Assembly: GCA_910579955.1 (NCBI GenBank)
Contig: CAJTWE010000005.1
Coordinates: forward strand, 1 to 64,000
Direction: 5' to 3'
DNA length: 64,000 nt
From: an uncultured Ruminococcus sp.
Lineage (GTDB): Bacteria > Bacillota > Clostridia > Oscillospirales > Ruminococcaceae
Positions 32,885-40,947 of the stretch are shown piece by piece. The notes beneath the pieces were generated by a model. It was not told where the DNA came from and did no database searches. It saw nothing but the letters and a program-made list of their open reading frames with translations. The translations under genes were made by a program, and so were the position numbers. Within the stretch, counting starts at the first letter, position 1. Every line of letters begins with the position of its first letter.

Positions 32885-32913
32885 TTGAAAAATATAAAAT
32901 TATGTGGTATAAT
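32885..32913 (+). promoter_or_regulatory. Promoter of the RING/zinc-ribbon gene
   Basis: TTGAAA at 32885..32890, a 17-nt spacer and TATAAT at 32908..32913 with TGG before the -10 box. It is divergent from prfB. Confidence 0.75.
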
Positions 32914-32954
32914 ATATTTTAACTAAAAACGACTATTGGAAAGGAATGTGCAAA

Positions 32955-33950
32955 ATGGCTGATTATAGAAATTGTTCCTGCATAGCCTGCAAAAATGTAT
33001 TTGAACCAGACGACGATATTGTAGTATGTCCTGAATGCGGCACACCATATCATCGTGACTGCTGGCAGGAACATGGTCACTGTATCAATACAGAGCTTCA
33101 CAAAAGCGGCGGTACATGGCAAAATCCAAACAACAATAACAACAACACTACAGATGAAGAAAGTAGTAACCGAGAGAGAGTTCTGTGTACGCAGTGCGGA
33201 GAATTAAATCCAAAGGGCAGTTCTTTCTGCATTCACTGTGGAAAAAAGATAGACAGCGTTAGCGAAGATAATGCAAACTGGCAAAAAAACATTGCCGATA
33301 TGCTGGGCGGATTTCAAAATGAAAACGAAAATGAGGATATGGGCGGCGCTACTCTCGGGGAAATTAAAAATTTCGTTGGGAAAAACATCTTATATTATCT
33401 CACAAGATTTCGTTTTTTCTTTGCAAGTAAGAAGAAGCTTGCGCCTAATTTTATATGCATAATATTTCCGCAGTTTTGGTTTGCCTACAGAAAAATGTGG
33501 CTAGGTTCGCTTATTATAGTACTGCTTACATTTCTACTGAGTATTCCCGCTTCTCTTATGACCTTAGCTGAACAAACAGATACTATTCTTGCAGGCATAC
33601 AGCCGCAGCTTGAAATTATCGGAGCTGAAAGTGCAGAAATCATCAGAAACAGAATACTATCGTTTTCGGATCTTATAAGCGACAATCAAACTCTGCTTTA
33701 TCAAATAGACTTAATTTGCAGCTATGCGTCTCTTGCATTGCGAATAGTTCTTTTCATGTTTGGAAACTATATTTACTACAAACACTGCATTAAAAAAATC
33801 AGAAATATACATGCAAATCAAAAGAGCCTTATTGATACGCAATCTCGCATACGTATGGTAGGAGGTACAAGTATTGGTTTTATATTCCTTGCCATACTGC
33901 TCGAATTTGTTCTAACATCTATTTTGACCTATGTAGCTATTATTATTTAA
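32955..33950 (+). CDS. Prokaryotic RING-finger plus zinc-ribbon membrane protein
   Basis: The 331-aa protein begins with a RING-like treble-clef (CIACKNVFEPDDDIVVCPECG, then HRDCWQEHGHC), followed by an Asn-rich linker and a classical zinc ribbon (CTQCGELNPKGSSFCIHCG). From about residue 150 it is membrane-linked: KLAPNFICIIFPQFWFAYRKMW resembles DUF2628-type segments, with three or four hydrophobic helices after it. The cytoplasmic zinc modules probably bind protein or nucleic acid. Ubiquitin-ligase activity should not be assumed for bacterial RING-like folds. The ATG at 32955 follows AAAGGA by nine bases. Confidence 0.8.
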   Translation: MADYRNCSCIACKNVFEPDDDIVVCPECGTPYHRDCWQEHGHCINTELHKSGGTWQNPNNNNNNTTDEESSNRERVLCTQCGELNPKGSSFCIHCGKKIDSVSEDNANWQKNIADMLGGFQNENENEDMGGATLGEIKNFVGKNILYYLTRFRFFFASKKKLAPNFICIIFPQFWFAYRKMWLGSLIIVLLTFLLSIPASLMTLAEQTDTILAGIQPQLEIIGAESAEIIRNRILSFSDLISDNQTLLYQIDLICSYASLALRIVLFMFGNYIYYKHCIKKIRNIHANQKSLIDTQSRIRMVGGTSIGFIFLAILLEFVLTSILTYVAIII

Positions 33951-33988
33951 AAACTGCGGATTGTCTTTATAGTGCAATATATTATAAT

Positions 33989-34028
33989 AACGAGCCTGTG
34001 AAAAATCGCAGGCTCGTTTATTTTTGCT
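33989..34028 (+). terminator. Terminator after RING gene (copy B1 of a repeated terminator)
   Basis: ACGAGCCTG and CAGGCTCGT flank the loop TGAAAAATCG and are followed by TTATTTTT. The 24-nt core, including the loop, is identical to that at 36027..36063. Confidence 0.92.
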
Positions 34029-34094
34029 CTCTGCAAATTGTCGAATATGCATATTTTTATGCAATAATTTTTTATAAGTTTATTCAATCTGTGC

Positions 34095-34123
34095 TTGACA
34101 ATTTAGATATAATATGATATAAT
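34095..34123 (+). promoter_or_regulatory. Consensus promoter of cohesin-like/tri-dockerin operon
   Basis: TTGACA at 34095..34100, a 17-nt spacer and TATAAT at 34118..34123. Both boxes are perfect. About 115 nt of structured leader follow. Confidence 0.88.
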
Positions 34124-34163
34124 ATTATTGGTACCAAATTATGTAAATATATCATGATATGTT

Positions 34164-34231
34164 ATATACTTAATGGTTTGCTATGCAACATTTTAAGTAT
34201 ATCAGTATATTATATACTATAAGTATATAAT
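34164..34231 (+). promoter_or_regulatory. Two strong hairpins in the 5' leader
   Basis: ATATACTTAA (34164..34173) pairs exactly with TTAAGTATAT (34193..34202), with GTTTGC / GCAAC pairing inside. A second stem, ATTATATACT / AGTATATAAT (34209..34231), has a 3-nt loop and ends six bases before the ribosome site. These may protect the mRNA or regulate translation. Confidence 0.5.
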
Positions 34232-34243
34232 TAAAAAAAGGAG

Positions 34244-35155
34244 ATGGTTATTATTAACCGATTAAAAAAGGCTATTGCTACACTGATGGCGCTGACGATT
34301 TCAGCGGCTTCTATTGGAGCAATTTCAGCTGATGCATATGGGATTACCTATTCCAAAAACTCAGCATTTGAATATGAAATGAGTGCAAGGATTTTATCTG
34401 ACACACAAATCGAACTGATGGTCAATGTAACAAACAATCCAGGATTTCACGAATTAGGCTTTACTATTTATTACGAAGGATGTAAAACACCTAAATGTGT
34501 AGCAGCTTATGACTTTGAATCTGGTTTTAGTCTTGTAAATGCTTTTGCAGTTAATACAGAATTACAAAATTGTTCTTACAACCTTACAATGTTGGACGGT
34601 TCCGAAAATGACCAAGATTACACTGGTTCATTTTATTTACGATACGTATTCAATGTTGATAATGCATATGAAGACATTTGTGAATTTAATACATGTGTCT
34701 CTGCATATGGTTCATATAACGAGAATATACAATTCAGTATAAGAGGCGAAGACTTCTTCGATTATGCTGAAGAAAAGCCTGCAATAACTGCTCCTAATGA
34801 CATCAGTTATATTATTGGTGATATGGACAATAATGGAATAATTGATATTTCTGATGCCTCAGCTGTTGGTCGTTTAGTTGGATTTACTAAAAATAAGCAG
34901 GGCATAAGCATAGAAGACTTAAATACTATTATTGCACGTGGTTCATTTGATCCTTACAATCCGAACCATTTTGATTGTAGGGCAGAATTTCCGAATATGG
35001 TATGTGCAGAAGTTGCTGATGCTACTGGCGAAGGGCAAATTACATTAGAAGATTCAAAAGAAGTACTAACTTGTTATTCAGATAATATGGCATCTACTCC
35101 TTATAAAGGTTTGGTTGGTAAAGTTGACATTAAAAAGATAATTGTTTTAGCTTAG
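34244..35155 (+). CDS. Secreted cohesin-like plus atypical dockerin protein (possible adaptor scaffoldin)
   Basis: The 303-aa protein has a signal peptide (about residues 1-32), a beta-rich domain (about 33-180) and an atypical dockerin with loops DMDNNGIIDISD and DATGEGQITLED separated by a long insert. The segment IELMVNVTNNPGFHELGFTIYYEG resembles the start of cohesin domains. A small cohesin plus dockerin protein would match the ScaC-type adaptors of R. flavefaciens; this is inference. The start is uncertain: AAAGGAG abuts the ATG at 34244 with no spacer, while in-frame ATT codons at 34250 and 34253 have normal spacing. It is cotranscribed with the next gene, 21 bases on. Confidence 0.72.
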   Translation: MVIINRLKKAIATLMALTISAASIGAISADAYGITYSKNSAFEYEMSARILSDTQIELMVNVTNNPGFHELGFTIYYEGCKTPKCVAAYDFESGFSLVNAFAVNTELQNCSYNLTMLDGSENDQDYTGSFYLRYVFNVDNAYEDICEFNTCVSAYGSYNENIQFSIRGEDFFDYAEEKPAITAPNDISYIIGDMDNNGIIDISDASAVGRLVGFTKNKQGISIEDLNTIIARGSFDPYNPNHFDCRAEFPNMVCAEVADATGEGQITLEDSKEVLTCYSDNMASTPYKGLVGKVDIKKIIVLA

Positions 35156-35176
35156 TAGAAAAAGGAGAGATTTTTT

Positions 35177-35989
35177 ATGAAAAAAACACTTGCATTCTTA
35201 TCCGCACTGCTAATGGCTGCTGTTTCTATCCCTGTATCAGCCGTTTCTGCTGAAGATTTTGCAAAGGGCGATGTTGATATGGACGGTGCTATTACCGGAC
35301 GTGATGCTGCTATTGTATCTCAGTATGCAGACGGTGTATTAAAAATGGAGCTTAATGAAGAACAGCTCAAACTGGCAGATATGAATGGTGATGGAAATGT
35401 AGATGTCGCAGATGCTGCTCTTATCGCTGAAATTCAGACTCGTGAGCTTTGGGATGTAGATGGAGATGGATTTGGCGAAATTAGTGATGCCTATATCATT
35501 CAAGTTATTGTAACGCTTAATAGATTCCGAGAAATAGATCCTAATTTCCGTAAAGATAAGGATTTTTTTGAATACGAAGAATGGGCTGATGTGAATCTTG
35601 ATGAAAAAATCGATTTTGATGATGCAAGGATTGTTCTTCAATGCTATTCAAGGCAAATGACATTCTTTCCTGCATTTGAAGATGGAAAATTCTATATTCT
35701 TAACCCAGACTACGAGACTTGTGGCATTCAAGATGGATATCCAACTGCGGAAGAAAGTTTGGAAAAAGCTGTAATCAAATACTTTGATGTAGATGGTGAT
35801 GGTGTACTTTCCATAAGCGATGCTTCTACTGTTCTTTCAACTTATGCAGATAATATGTCAGGAAATGATATCTATAAAGCATCTGCCGAAGATGATAGCG
35901 CAGATGCAAACGGTGACGGCGTTGTTGATATGGCAGACGCTACACTTATCATGAAAATCTATGCATATGATGCAGCTGGTCTGCTTTAA
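35177..35989 (+). CDS. Secreted protein made of three tandem dockerin modules
   Basis: After a signal peptide (about residues 1-25) the whole 270-aa protein consists of six EF-hand-type calcium loops, arranged as three dockerin-like pairs: D32-D43 and D68-D79; D93-D104 and D138-D149; D204-D215 and D243-D254. Each loop starts with Asp and ends with Asp twelve residues on. The helices contain SDAS, YADN and ADAT signatures typical of dockerins. No other domain is present. Such a protein could cross-link three cohesins, or cap scaffoldin sites. It follows the cohesin-like gene in the same operon. I know of no described function for a dockerin-only protein of this type. Confidence 0.85.
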   Translation: MKKTLAFLSALLMAAVSIPVSAVSAEDFAKGDVDMDGAITGRDAAIVSQYADGVLKMELNEEQLKLADMNGDGNVDVADAALIAEIQTRELWDVDGDGFGEISDAYIIQVIVTLNRFREIDPNFRKDKDFFEYEEWADVNLDEKIDFDDARIVLQCYSRQMTFFPAFEDGKFYILNPDYETCGIQDGYPTAEESLEKAVIKYFDVDGDGVLSISDASTVLSTYADNMSGNDIYKASAEDDSADANGDGVVDMADATLIMKIYAYDAAGLL

Positions 35990-36026
35990 TTCAATTCAAA
36001 ATTTATAGTCTATAATATTTTATAAC

Positions 36027-36063
36027 TATGAGCCTGTGAAAAATCGCAGGCTCATTTATTTTT
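36027..36063 (+). terminator. Terminator after tri-dockerin gene (copy B2)
   Basis: ATGAGCCTG and CAGGCTCAT flank the loop TGAAAAATCG, followed by TTATTTTT. It duplicates the terminator at 33989..34028, including the loop. Confidence 0.92.
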
Positions 36064-36075
36064 ATCAAATTTTTA

Positions 36076-36108
36076 CCCAAAAGCTGCCGCACTAAAAATG
36101 CAGCAGCC
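36076..36108 (-). terminator. Terminator of the bofA-like operon
   Basis: On the minus strand GCTGCTGCA pairs with GTGCGGCAGC across TTTTTA and is followed by TTTTGGG. It lies about 18 bases after the stop of the BofA-like gene. Confidence 0.75.
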
Positions 36109-36125
36109 CTTTAAATCTACTTGTC

Positions 36126-36380
36126 CTATAACACAAAGTGGATTATCACCATAAGTACTACTCCGGGAATACCAAGTATCCCCGCCTGTGCTATGTTAAA
36201 TAAATTAAGCTCCGGTGAAAAACTTATAATACCGCCAAAATAATGCAGCAATATAAGACCCGTAAGACCTGTGAGTGTTCCCCATAGTATGGAACGTATA
36301 GTATGCTTTCGCCTTAAATAATAAATAAGCATAAAAATTCCAAGTGCTGCCCACAATGCATAAAAGCTGAATTCTTCCAT
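36126..36380 (-). CDS. BofA-like pro-sigma-K processing inhibitor family protein
   Basis: An 84-aa integral membrane protein with two or three hydrophobic segments. The C-terminal LNLFNIAQAGILGIPGVVLMVII carries the LGIPG signature of the BofA family. In Bacillus BofA holds the SpoIVFB protease inactive in the outer forespore membrane. Here it is the last of four small genes, with a GGAGGAAG site. Whether sigma-K processing exists in this organism cannot be seen from the window. The family call rests on a short motif. Confidence 0.75.
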   Translation of the reverse strand: MEEFSFYALWAALGIFMLIYYLRRKHTIRSILWGTLTGLTGLILLHYFGGIISFSPELNLFNIAQAGILGIPGVVLMVIIHFVL

Positions 36381-36394
36381 TATGCTTCCTCCAT

Positions 36395-36709
36395 TTATGT
36401 GAGTAAATACGCTAGTGCCATCATAAGTTTTTTGTTACTACCATCTTTATATATCATAGCAAGCAATGCTATTATAAGAATTTTATCACTATCAAGATTT
36501 TTCAAAAAATCCAAATCAAGTCCAAATGGCGTTTGAGGATTTTCTGTTTTAGTTCTTTGATTTTTTTCCTGTGTATGTTCTTCGCTTTTTTCTGCTTTTT
36601 GATCAACAGTCTGCTTATGGCTATCCCCATAATGCCGATTGTACGGTACTTTCTGTTGCCTTTGTTCTCTTCTGACATTACCGCCACTGCGATCTGAGTT
36701 GTTTTCCAT
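36395..36709 (-). CDS. Small hydrophilic protein with hydrophobic C-terminus, unknown function
   Basis: A 104-aa protein. The first 70 residues are charged, rich in Gln, Lys and Arg, and probably disordered. The last 35 residues (LDSDKILIIALLAMIYKDG, then KLMMALAYLL) form two short hydrophobic helices of a kind that recurs in small clostridial proteins. No named domain was recognised. It is third in the four-gene operon, 15 bases after its upstream neighbour, with an AAAGGGCGG ribosome site. A role with the BofA-like protein in a membrane complex is only a guess from position. Confidence 0.6.
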   Translation of the reverse strand: MENNSDRSGGNVRREQRQQKVPYNRHYGDSHKQTVDQKAEKSEEHTQEKNQRTKTENPQTPFGLDLDFLKNLDSDKILIIALLAMIYKDGSNKKLMMALAYLLT

Positions 36710-36724
36710 AATCTATACCGCCCT

Positions 36725-37084
36725 TTACAGAAAATCTTTTAGAATGCCGGTATCTTTTAAGTTCTTCCAAACATTTAACATTTTCAGAAGCTTCACAGCT
36801 TTATCGACTTTATGCTGTCTTTCTTCTTTTAAGTGAGGCTTCAGCGCCAGAAGCAGCGCTGCATCCTCGTCATTTTTTGTATTATTCATCAAAGACGACA
36901 GCTCCATGAGCTTTCCTATATCAAAATTAAATCCCATATCTGCGGAAGATTGTTCCTGCTGTGCGGTCTGTCCTTTATCCTCCGCTGCTTCATTATCGCC
37001 CATTAATGCTGCAAGCTCTTGAAGCTGCTGCATACTCTCCGGATCTGATAAAACAGACTGCATCTTGCCAAACAAATCATCCAT
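36725..37084 (-). CDS. Small conserved helical protein, unknown function
   Basis: A 119-aa, predicted all-helical cytoplasmic protein: an N-terminal MQSVLSDPESMQQLQELAALMG, an acidic Gln-rich linker, and a C-terminal block (KLMELSSLMNNTKNDEDAALL, then LKPHLKEERQHKVDKAVKLLKML). The C-terminal block looks conserved in clostridial small proteins, but I cannot name the family or function. It is second in the operon, 12 bases after the upstream gene, with AAGGAG before the ATG. No membrane segment was seen. Confidence 0.62.
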   Translation of the reverse strand: MDDLFGKMQSVLSDPESMQQLQELAALMGDNEAAEDKGQTAQQEQSSADMGFNFDIGKLMELSSLMNNTKNDEDAALLLALKPHLKEERQHKVDKAVKLLKMLNVWKNLKDTGILKDFL

Positions 37085-37096
37085 AATAACTGCTCC

Positions 37097-37354
37097 TTAC
37101 TGTGGACTTTTACCTGTAAGCTTTTCATAAAGCGCCTTTGCCTGAGGACTTTGCATAAGCTTCTCCATCTTATCCTTGTTTCCCATAATTGATTGCAGCT
37201 TTTGCTTATCACCTGTTCCCATGTTCTTCACTGCACCGTCAAGCTTTCCCGATTGCAGCGCTTGCTTTAATTCATCAGGCTGAATTCCAAGCTTTCCGCT
37301 TACTGTTTTTAAAAGACCTTGAAGCTGATCGTTATTTATAGGTGTTTTGTCCAT
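37097..37354 (-). CDS. Small helical protein, unknown function
   Basis: An 85-aa acidic and basic helical protein, the first gene of the four-gene operon. It contains LLKTVSGKLGIQPDELKQALQSGK and KDKMEKLMQSPQAKALYEKLTG, reminiscent of short helical repeats. No domain was recognised. AAAGGAAA precedes the ATG. No convincing promoter was found in the 90 bases to the divergent yfcE-like gene, so a sporulation or other alternative sigma factor could drive it. Confidence 0.58.
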   Translation of the reverse strand: MDKTPINNDQLQGLLKTVSGKLGIQPDELKQALQSGKLDGAVKNMGTGDKQKLQSIMGNKDKMEKLMQSPQAKALYEKLTGKSPQ

Positions 37355-37384
37355 AATAAAAATTTCCTTTCTCTAAAAAATAAG

Positions 37385-37413
37385 TTGTCATTAAAAGATT
37401 TATGTGTTATAAT
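37385..37413 (+). promoter_or_regulatory. Promoter of the phosphodiesterase gene
   Basis: TTGTCA at 37385..37390, a 17-nt spacer and TATAAT at 37408..37413, about 33 bases before the ATG. Confidence 0.75.
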
Positions 37414-37446
37414 AGTTGTGTATACTTGAAAATTGAGGTGAATTAT

Positions 37447-37935
37447 ATGCGTATTATTGTTATTTCAGATACACATGGGGCTTATAACCGTCTTTACAAA
37501 GTAGTTATGAATAATTTTAAAGCTGATGCTTTTATTCATTTAGGCGACTGCTTAGACGAGTGTATGGAGCTTCTCAAAAACTTTCCGGCTCTTGCCGAAC
37601 GTTTTTACTTTGTTAAGGGCAACTGCGACTACGGCAGCAGTGTGCCTACTTACAAAATTATTGATATTGCGCCCGGTCACAGAATCTTTGCCACTCATGG
37701 CCACAGATACGGCGTAAACTACGATACCGGCACAATTCTTAGTACTGCCAAAGTAAACAACTGCGACATTGTTGTGTTCGGACACACCCATGTACGTCTC
37801 TGTACTTATGAGGACGGTGTTCACATTATGAATCCCGGCAGCGCTTCACGTCCAAGAGACGGCAAACCGGCATCATATGGTTTTATTGATATTACAGAGG
37901 CTGGCATTGTTACAAATAATGTCTCTATAACTTGA
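37447..37935 (+). CDS. YfcE/MJ0936-family metallophosphodiesterase
   Basis: A 162-aa single-domain calcineurin-like phosphoesterase. The metal-binding motifs are all visible: SDTHG, HLGDC, KGNCD, THGHRYG and FGHTH. Family members hydrolyse phosphodiesters in vitro; the natural substrate is unknown. The ATG at 37447 follows GAGGTG, and an upstream in-frame ATG is not used. It is followed by the YfhO gene after 66 bases. Confidence 0.92.
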   Translation: MRIIVISDTHGAYNRLYKVVMNNFKADAFIHLGDCLDECMELLKNFPALAERFYFVKGNCDYGSSVPTYKIIDIAPGHRIFATHGHRYGVNYDTGTILSTAKVNNCDIVVFGHTHVRLCTYEDGVHIMNPGSASRPRDGKPASYGFIDITEAGIVTNNVSIT

Positions 37936-38001
37936 TTTCTGATTTTATTATATGCTGCACAATAACAAAAGTTTCCTTTAACCTTTAAGGAGGTTCTCTA
38001 C

Positions 38002-40374
38002 ATGCAAAAATCCATTAACAGTATCAGGACTGTGCCATTTTATAAAACGGGTGGATTCACTGCCTTTATACTGGGATTTTTATCCCTTATCATAGTTTTG
38101 CTTCCAATTATCATTGTAGAAAAAGGCTATTTTATATACTATGGCGACTACAATGCACAGCAAATGCCGTTTTATCATCTTGCAGCAGAAGCTGTAAAAA
38201 GCGGCAGTTTTGGATGGAGCTGGACAACTGATCTTGGAGCTAATTTCATTGGGTCTTATGCTTTTTACTTAATAGGAAGTCCATTTTTCTGGATAACCGC
38301 TATATTGCCATCGTCATGGATAATTCATGTGATGCCGTTTATGCTTGCAGTCAAACACGGTATCGCTGCACTTACAGCTTATGCTTATATAAAGCGATTC
38401 GTAAAAAGCCGTGAAGCTGCCATTATAGGTGGACTGCTGTATGCATTTTCGGGTTTCCAGATCTTTAATATATTCTTTAATCACTTTCAGGATGTTACAG
38501 CACTATTTCCTCTTATGCTGATCGCAATGGAGGAGTTTATATGCAATAACAGAAAGTGTGTATTCGCCCTTACAACTGCACTTATGGCAGCGGTCAACTA
38601 CTTTTTCTTTACAGGAGAAGCTGTATTCTTAGTGATTTATTTCATAGTACGCTGCTTTTCAAAGGACTTCCCTGCCACAGCTAAAAAGTTTTTCATGCTT
38701 CTTCTGGAAGCAATTATAGGCGTTATGATCGCCTGCATTATTCTTCTGCCTGCTGCGCTTGCTATTCTGAACAATTACCGAATAAATGAACGCTTATACG
38801 GTCTTGATATGGTAATTTATGGTGACAAAACAAGAATACTACGTATTATAGAAAGCTTTTTTATGGTACCGGATGCTCCTGCAAGACCGAATCTATTTGC
38901 AGAAAGCGCAGGAAAATGGTCATCTATAGGCGGTTACCTACCGCTGTTCTCAATGACAGGTGTTATTGCGTTTCTTAAACATAAAGACGGCCACTGGGCT
39001 AAGAGAATTTTTATAATTTGCATGATATGTGCATTTATTCCAATTTTAAATTGCGGTTTTTACATGTTCAACAGCTCATACTATGCAAGATGGTTCTTTA
39101 TGCCAGTGCTCATCATGGCACTGATGACAGCTGTTGTTATCGACACGGAAAGCGAAGAAAATATTCCTATGAAAGACGGCATATGGATAACTATTGCCAT
39201 AACAGCCGCCTTCGGTATTATTGCACTGCTGCCTGTAAAAAAAGATGATACTATAGAATTTTTCTCATTGCCAAAATATCCAGCACATTTCTTAGTCATT
39301 TTTGCAATTGCAGCTGTTTCGCTTGTCACAGTGATATTTATTGCAAAAAGGCGAAAGCAAAAAAAGCTTTCTCTCAAAAAGGTTCTTGTTCTGACAGTAA
39401 CGGCTTGTATGATATGCACAGCATCTATCGTATACTTCAGCGCAGCAAGCCGCAGCACAGCATTAAAATATATTGATCATGCCATTGACAGCGAGAACGA
39501 CGTAACATTAAACGTTACTGATGACAATTTCTTCCGCCTTGATATTTCTAAGAATATGGACAATTACCCTATGCTGTGGGATCTTCCAAATATGCGTTGT
39601 TTCCACAGTGTTGTGCCCGGTTCTATCATGGAATTCTATGCAGCTACTGGTATAGGCAGAGATGTCGCATCTCGTCCGGATAAAGAGCATTTTGCGCTAA
39701 GAGGAATTTTCTCAGTAAAATACTACTTTGAAGAAATAAGAAGAGATGATAACGAAAACAATACAAAATCACCTATGCCCGGATTTGAATTCAAAGAAGA
39801 TATGAACGGCTGCCACGTATATGAAAACAAATACTTTATCCCTATGGGCTTTACATTTGATAATTATATTTCTAGAAGTGAATGGGAAAAAATTGATGAA
39901 GAAAACCGTACTTCTACTCTCATTCGTGCCATCGTATTGGAAGATGAGGACGTTCAAAAATATGAAAGTATTTTGAATGAGCTGCCTGCGTCTGAGAAAA
40001 TGGTATCAGAAAACGCATATATTTCTGAATGTGAAAAGAGAATTGCAAGCTCGTGCGATACTTTTGAATATGATTCCTACGGTTTTAAAGCGACTATAAC
40101 ATCCGATAAGGATAATCTTGTATTTTTCAGCGTTCCATTCGATGAAGGCTTTACTGCCAAGGTAAATGGCAAGAAAACAGATATAGAAATGGTAGACGCA
40201 GGCTTTATGGCAGTTCCTGTTAAGGCAGGAGAAAACACAATAGAATTTGAATACGAAACACCCGGTCTTAAAACAGGAGCATTTATTTCACTTACAGGTA
40301 TTCTGCTGCTTATTGCATACATGGGTGTAAATCGTATTATAGTTAAAAAGGGAGGAAAAGCTAATGCATCTTGA
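38002..40374 (+). CDS. YfhO-family multi-spanning membrane protein
   Basis: A 790-aa membrane protein with about twelve or more transmembrane helices and a large soluble C-terminal part (about residues 500-760), closed by one more helix. It resembles YfhO, a GT-C-type protein implicated in glycosylation of lipoteichoic acid in Bacillus. Early loop GDYNAQQMPFYHLAAEAVKSG contains the acidic residue typical of GT-C catalytic loops. AAGGAGG precedes the ATG. It overlaps the Nudix gene by 11 bases. The donor and acceptor are unknown. Confidence 0.88.
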   Translation: MQKSINSIRTVPFYKTGGFTAFILGFLSLIIVLLPIIIVEKGYFIYYGDYNAQQMPFYHLAAEAVKSGSFGWSWTTDLGANFIGSYAFYLIGSPFFWITAILPSSWIIHVMPFMLAVKHGIAALTAYAYIKRFVKSREAAIIGGLLYAFSGFQIFNIFFNHFQDVTALFPLMLIAMEEFICNNRKCVFALTTALMAAVNYFFFTGEAVFLVIYFIVRCFSKDFPATAKKFFMLLLEAIIGVMIACIILLPAALAILNNYRINERLYGLDMVIYGDKTRILRIIESFFMVPDAPARPNLFAESAGKWSSIGGYLPLFSMTGVIAFLKHKDGHWAKRIFIICMICAFIPILNCGFYMFNSSYYARWFFMPVLIMALMTAVVIDTESEENIPMKDGIWITIAITAAFGIIALLPVKKDDTIEFFSLPKYPAHFLVIFAIAAVSLVTVIFIAKRRKQKKLSLKKVLVLTVTACMICTASIVYFSAASRSTALKYIDHAIDSENDVTLNVTDDNFFRLDISKNMDNYPMLWDLPNMRCFHSVVPGSIMEFYAATGIGRDVASRPDKEHFALRGIFSVKYYFEEIRRDDNENNTKSPMPGFEFKEDMNGCHVYENKYFIPMGFTFDNYISRSEWEKIDEENRTSTLIRAIVLEDEDVQKYESILNELPASEKMVSENAYISECEKRIASSCDTFEYDSYGFKATITSDKDNLVFFSVPFDEGFTAKVNGKKTDIEMVDAGFMAVPVKAGENTIEFEYETPGLKTGAFISLTGILLLIAYMGVNRIIVKKGGKANAS

Positions 40375-40909
40375 AGAAAAAACACTTTCAAGCGACCTTG
40401 CATATCAGGCAAAAATATTCCGTGTGACTAAGGATACAGCTCTTCTTGAAGATGGAACAAAGGCTGTTCGTGATGTAGTGCATCATTCAGGAGGAGTATG
40501 TGTAGTTCCTCTTACTGACAGAGGAACTCTCCTCATGGTGAAGCAATACCGTTATCCTATGCATGAGGTAACACTGGAAGTCCCGGCTGGAAAAACCGAA
40601 CCCGGTGAAGATCACTACGAATGCGGTTTACGTGAGCTACGTGAAGAAGCAGGACGCACCTGCAACAGCTACACATATCTCGGTAAGCTCTATCCCACTC
40701 CCGCCTATGATACTGAGGTTATCCATATGTATCTTGCAAGGGAATTATCCGCACCAGAAGAGCAGAAGCTTGATGATGAAGAATTTCTGGACGTTGTAGA
40801 GCTGCCCTTGACCGAAGCAATAAATATGGTCATGGACGGCAAAATACACGATGCAAAAACTCAGATAGCACTTCTTAAAACATGGATGCTCATAAATCAG
40901 GACAAATAA
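40364..40909 (+). CDS. Nudix hydrolase, ADP-ribose pyrophosphatase type
   Basis: A 181-aa Nudix enzyme. The Nudix box is complete (GKTEPGEDHYECGLRELREEAG) and AVRDVVHHSGGVCVVPL before it is typical of the NudF/ADP-ribose pyrophosphatase group, which splits ADP-ribose to AMP and ribose 5-phosphate. GGGAGG precedes the ATG. It overlaps yfhO, so it is cotranscribed. Other nucleoside diphosphate sugars could be substrates. Confidence 0.9.
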   Translation: MHLEEKTLSSDLAYQAKIFRVTKDTALLEDGTKAVRDVVHHSGGVCVVPLTDRGTLLMVKQYRYPMHEVTLEVPAGKTEPGEDHYECGLRELREEAGRTCNSYTYLGKLYPTPAYDTEVIHMYLARELSAPEEQKLDDEEFLDVVELPLTEAINMVMDGKIHDAKTQIALLKTWMLINQDK

Positions 40910-40936
40910 AAAAACTGCCGCTATTATTACGGCAGT
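40905..40936 (-). terminator. Terminator after spoVG
   Basis: On the minus strand ACTGCCG pairs with CGGCAGT across a 9-nt loop and is followed by seven Ts. On the plus strand the stem has no T-run, so it is chiefly the spoVG terminator. Confidence 0.85.
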
Positions 40937-40947
40937 CATAAAAAGCA

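Noticed and set aside
23968..36026. Dockerin cassettes as a transposon or integrated element
   Set aside because: No transposase, integrase or terminal inverted repeats were seen; the only flanking repeats are terminators.
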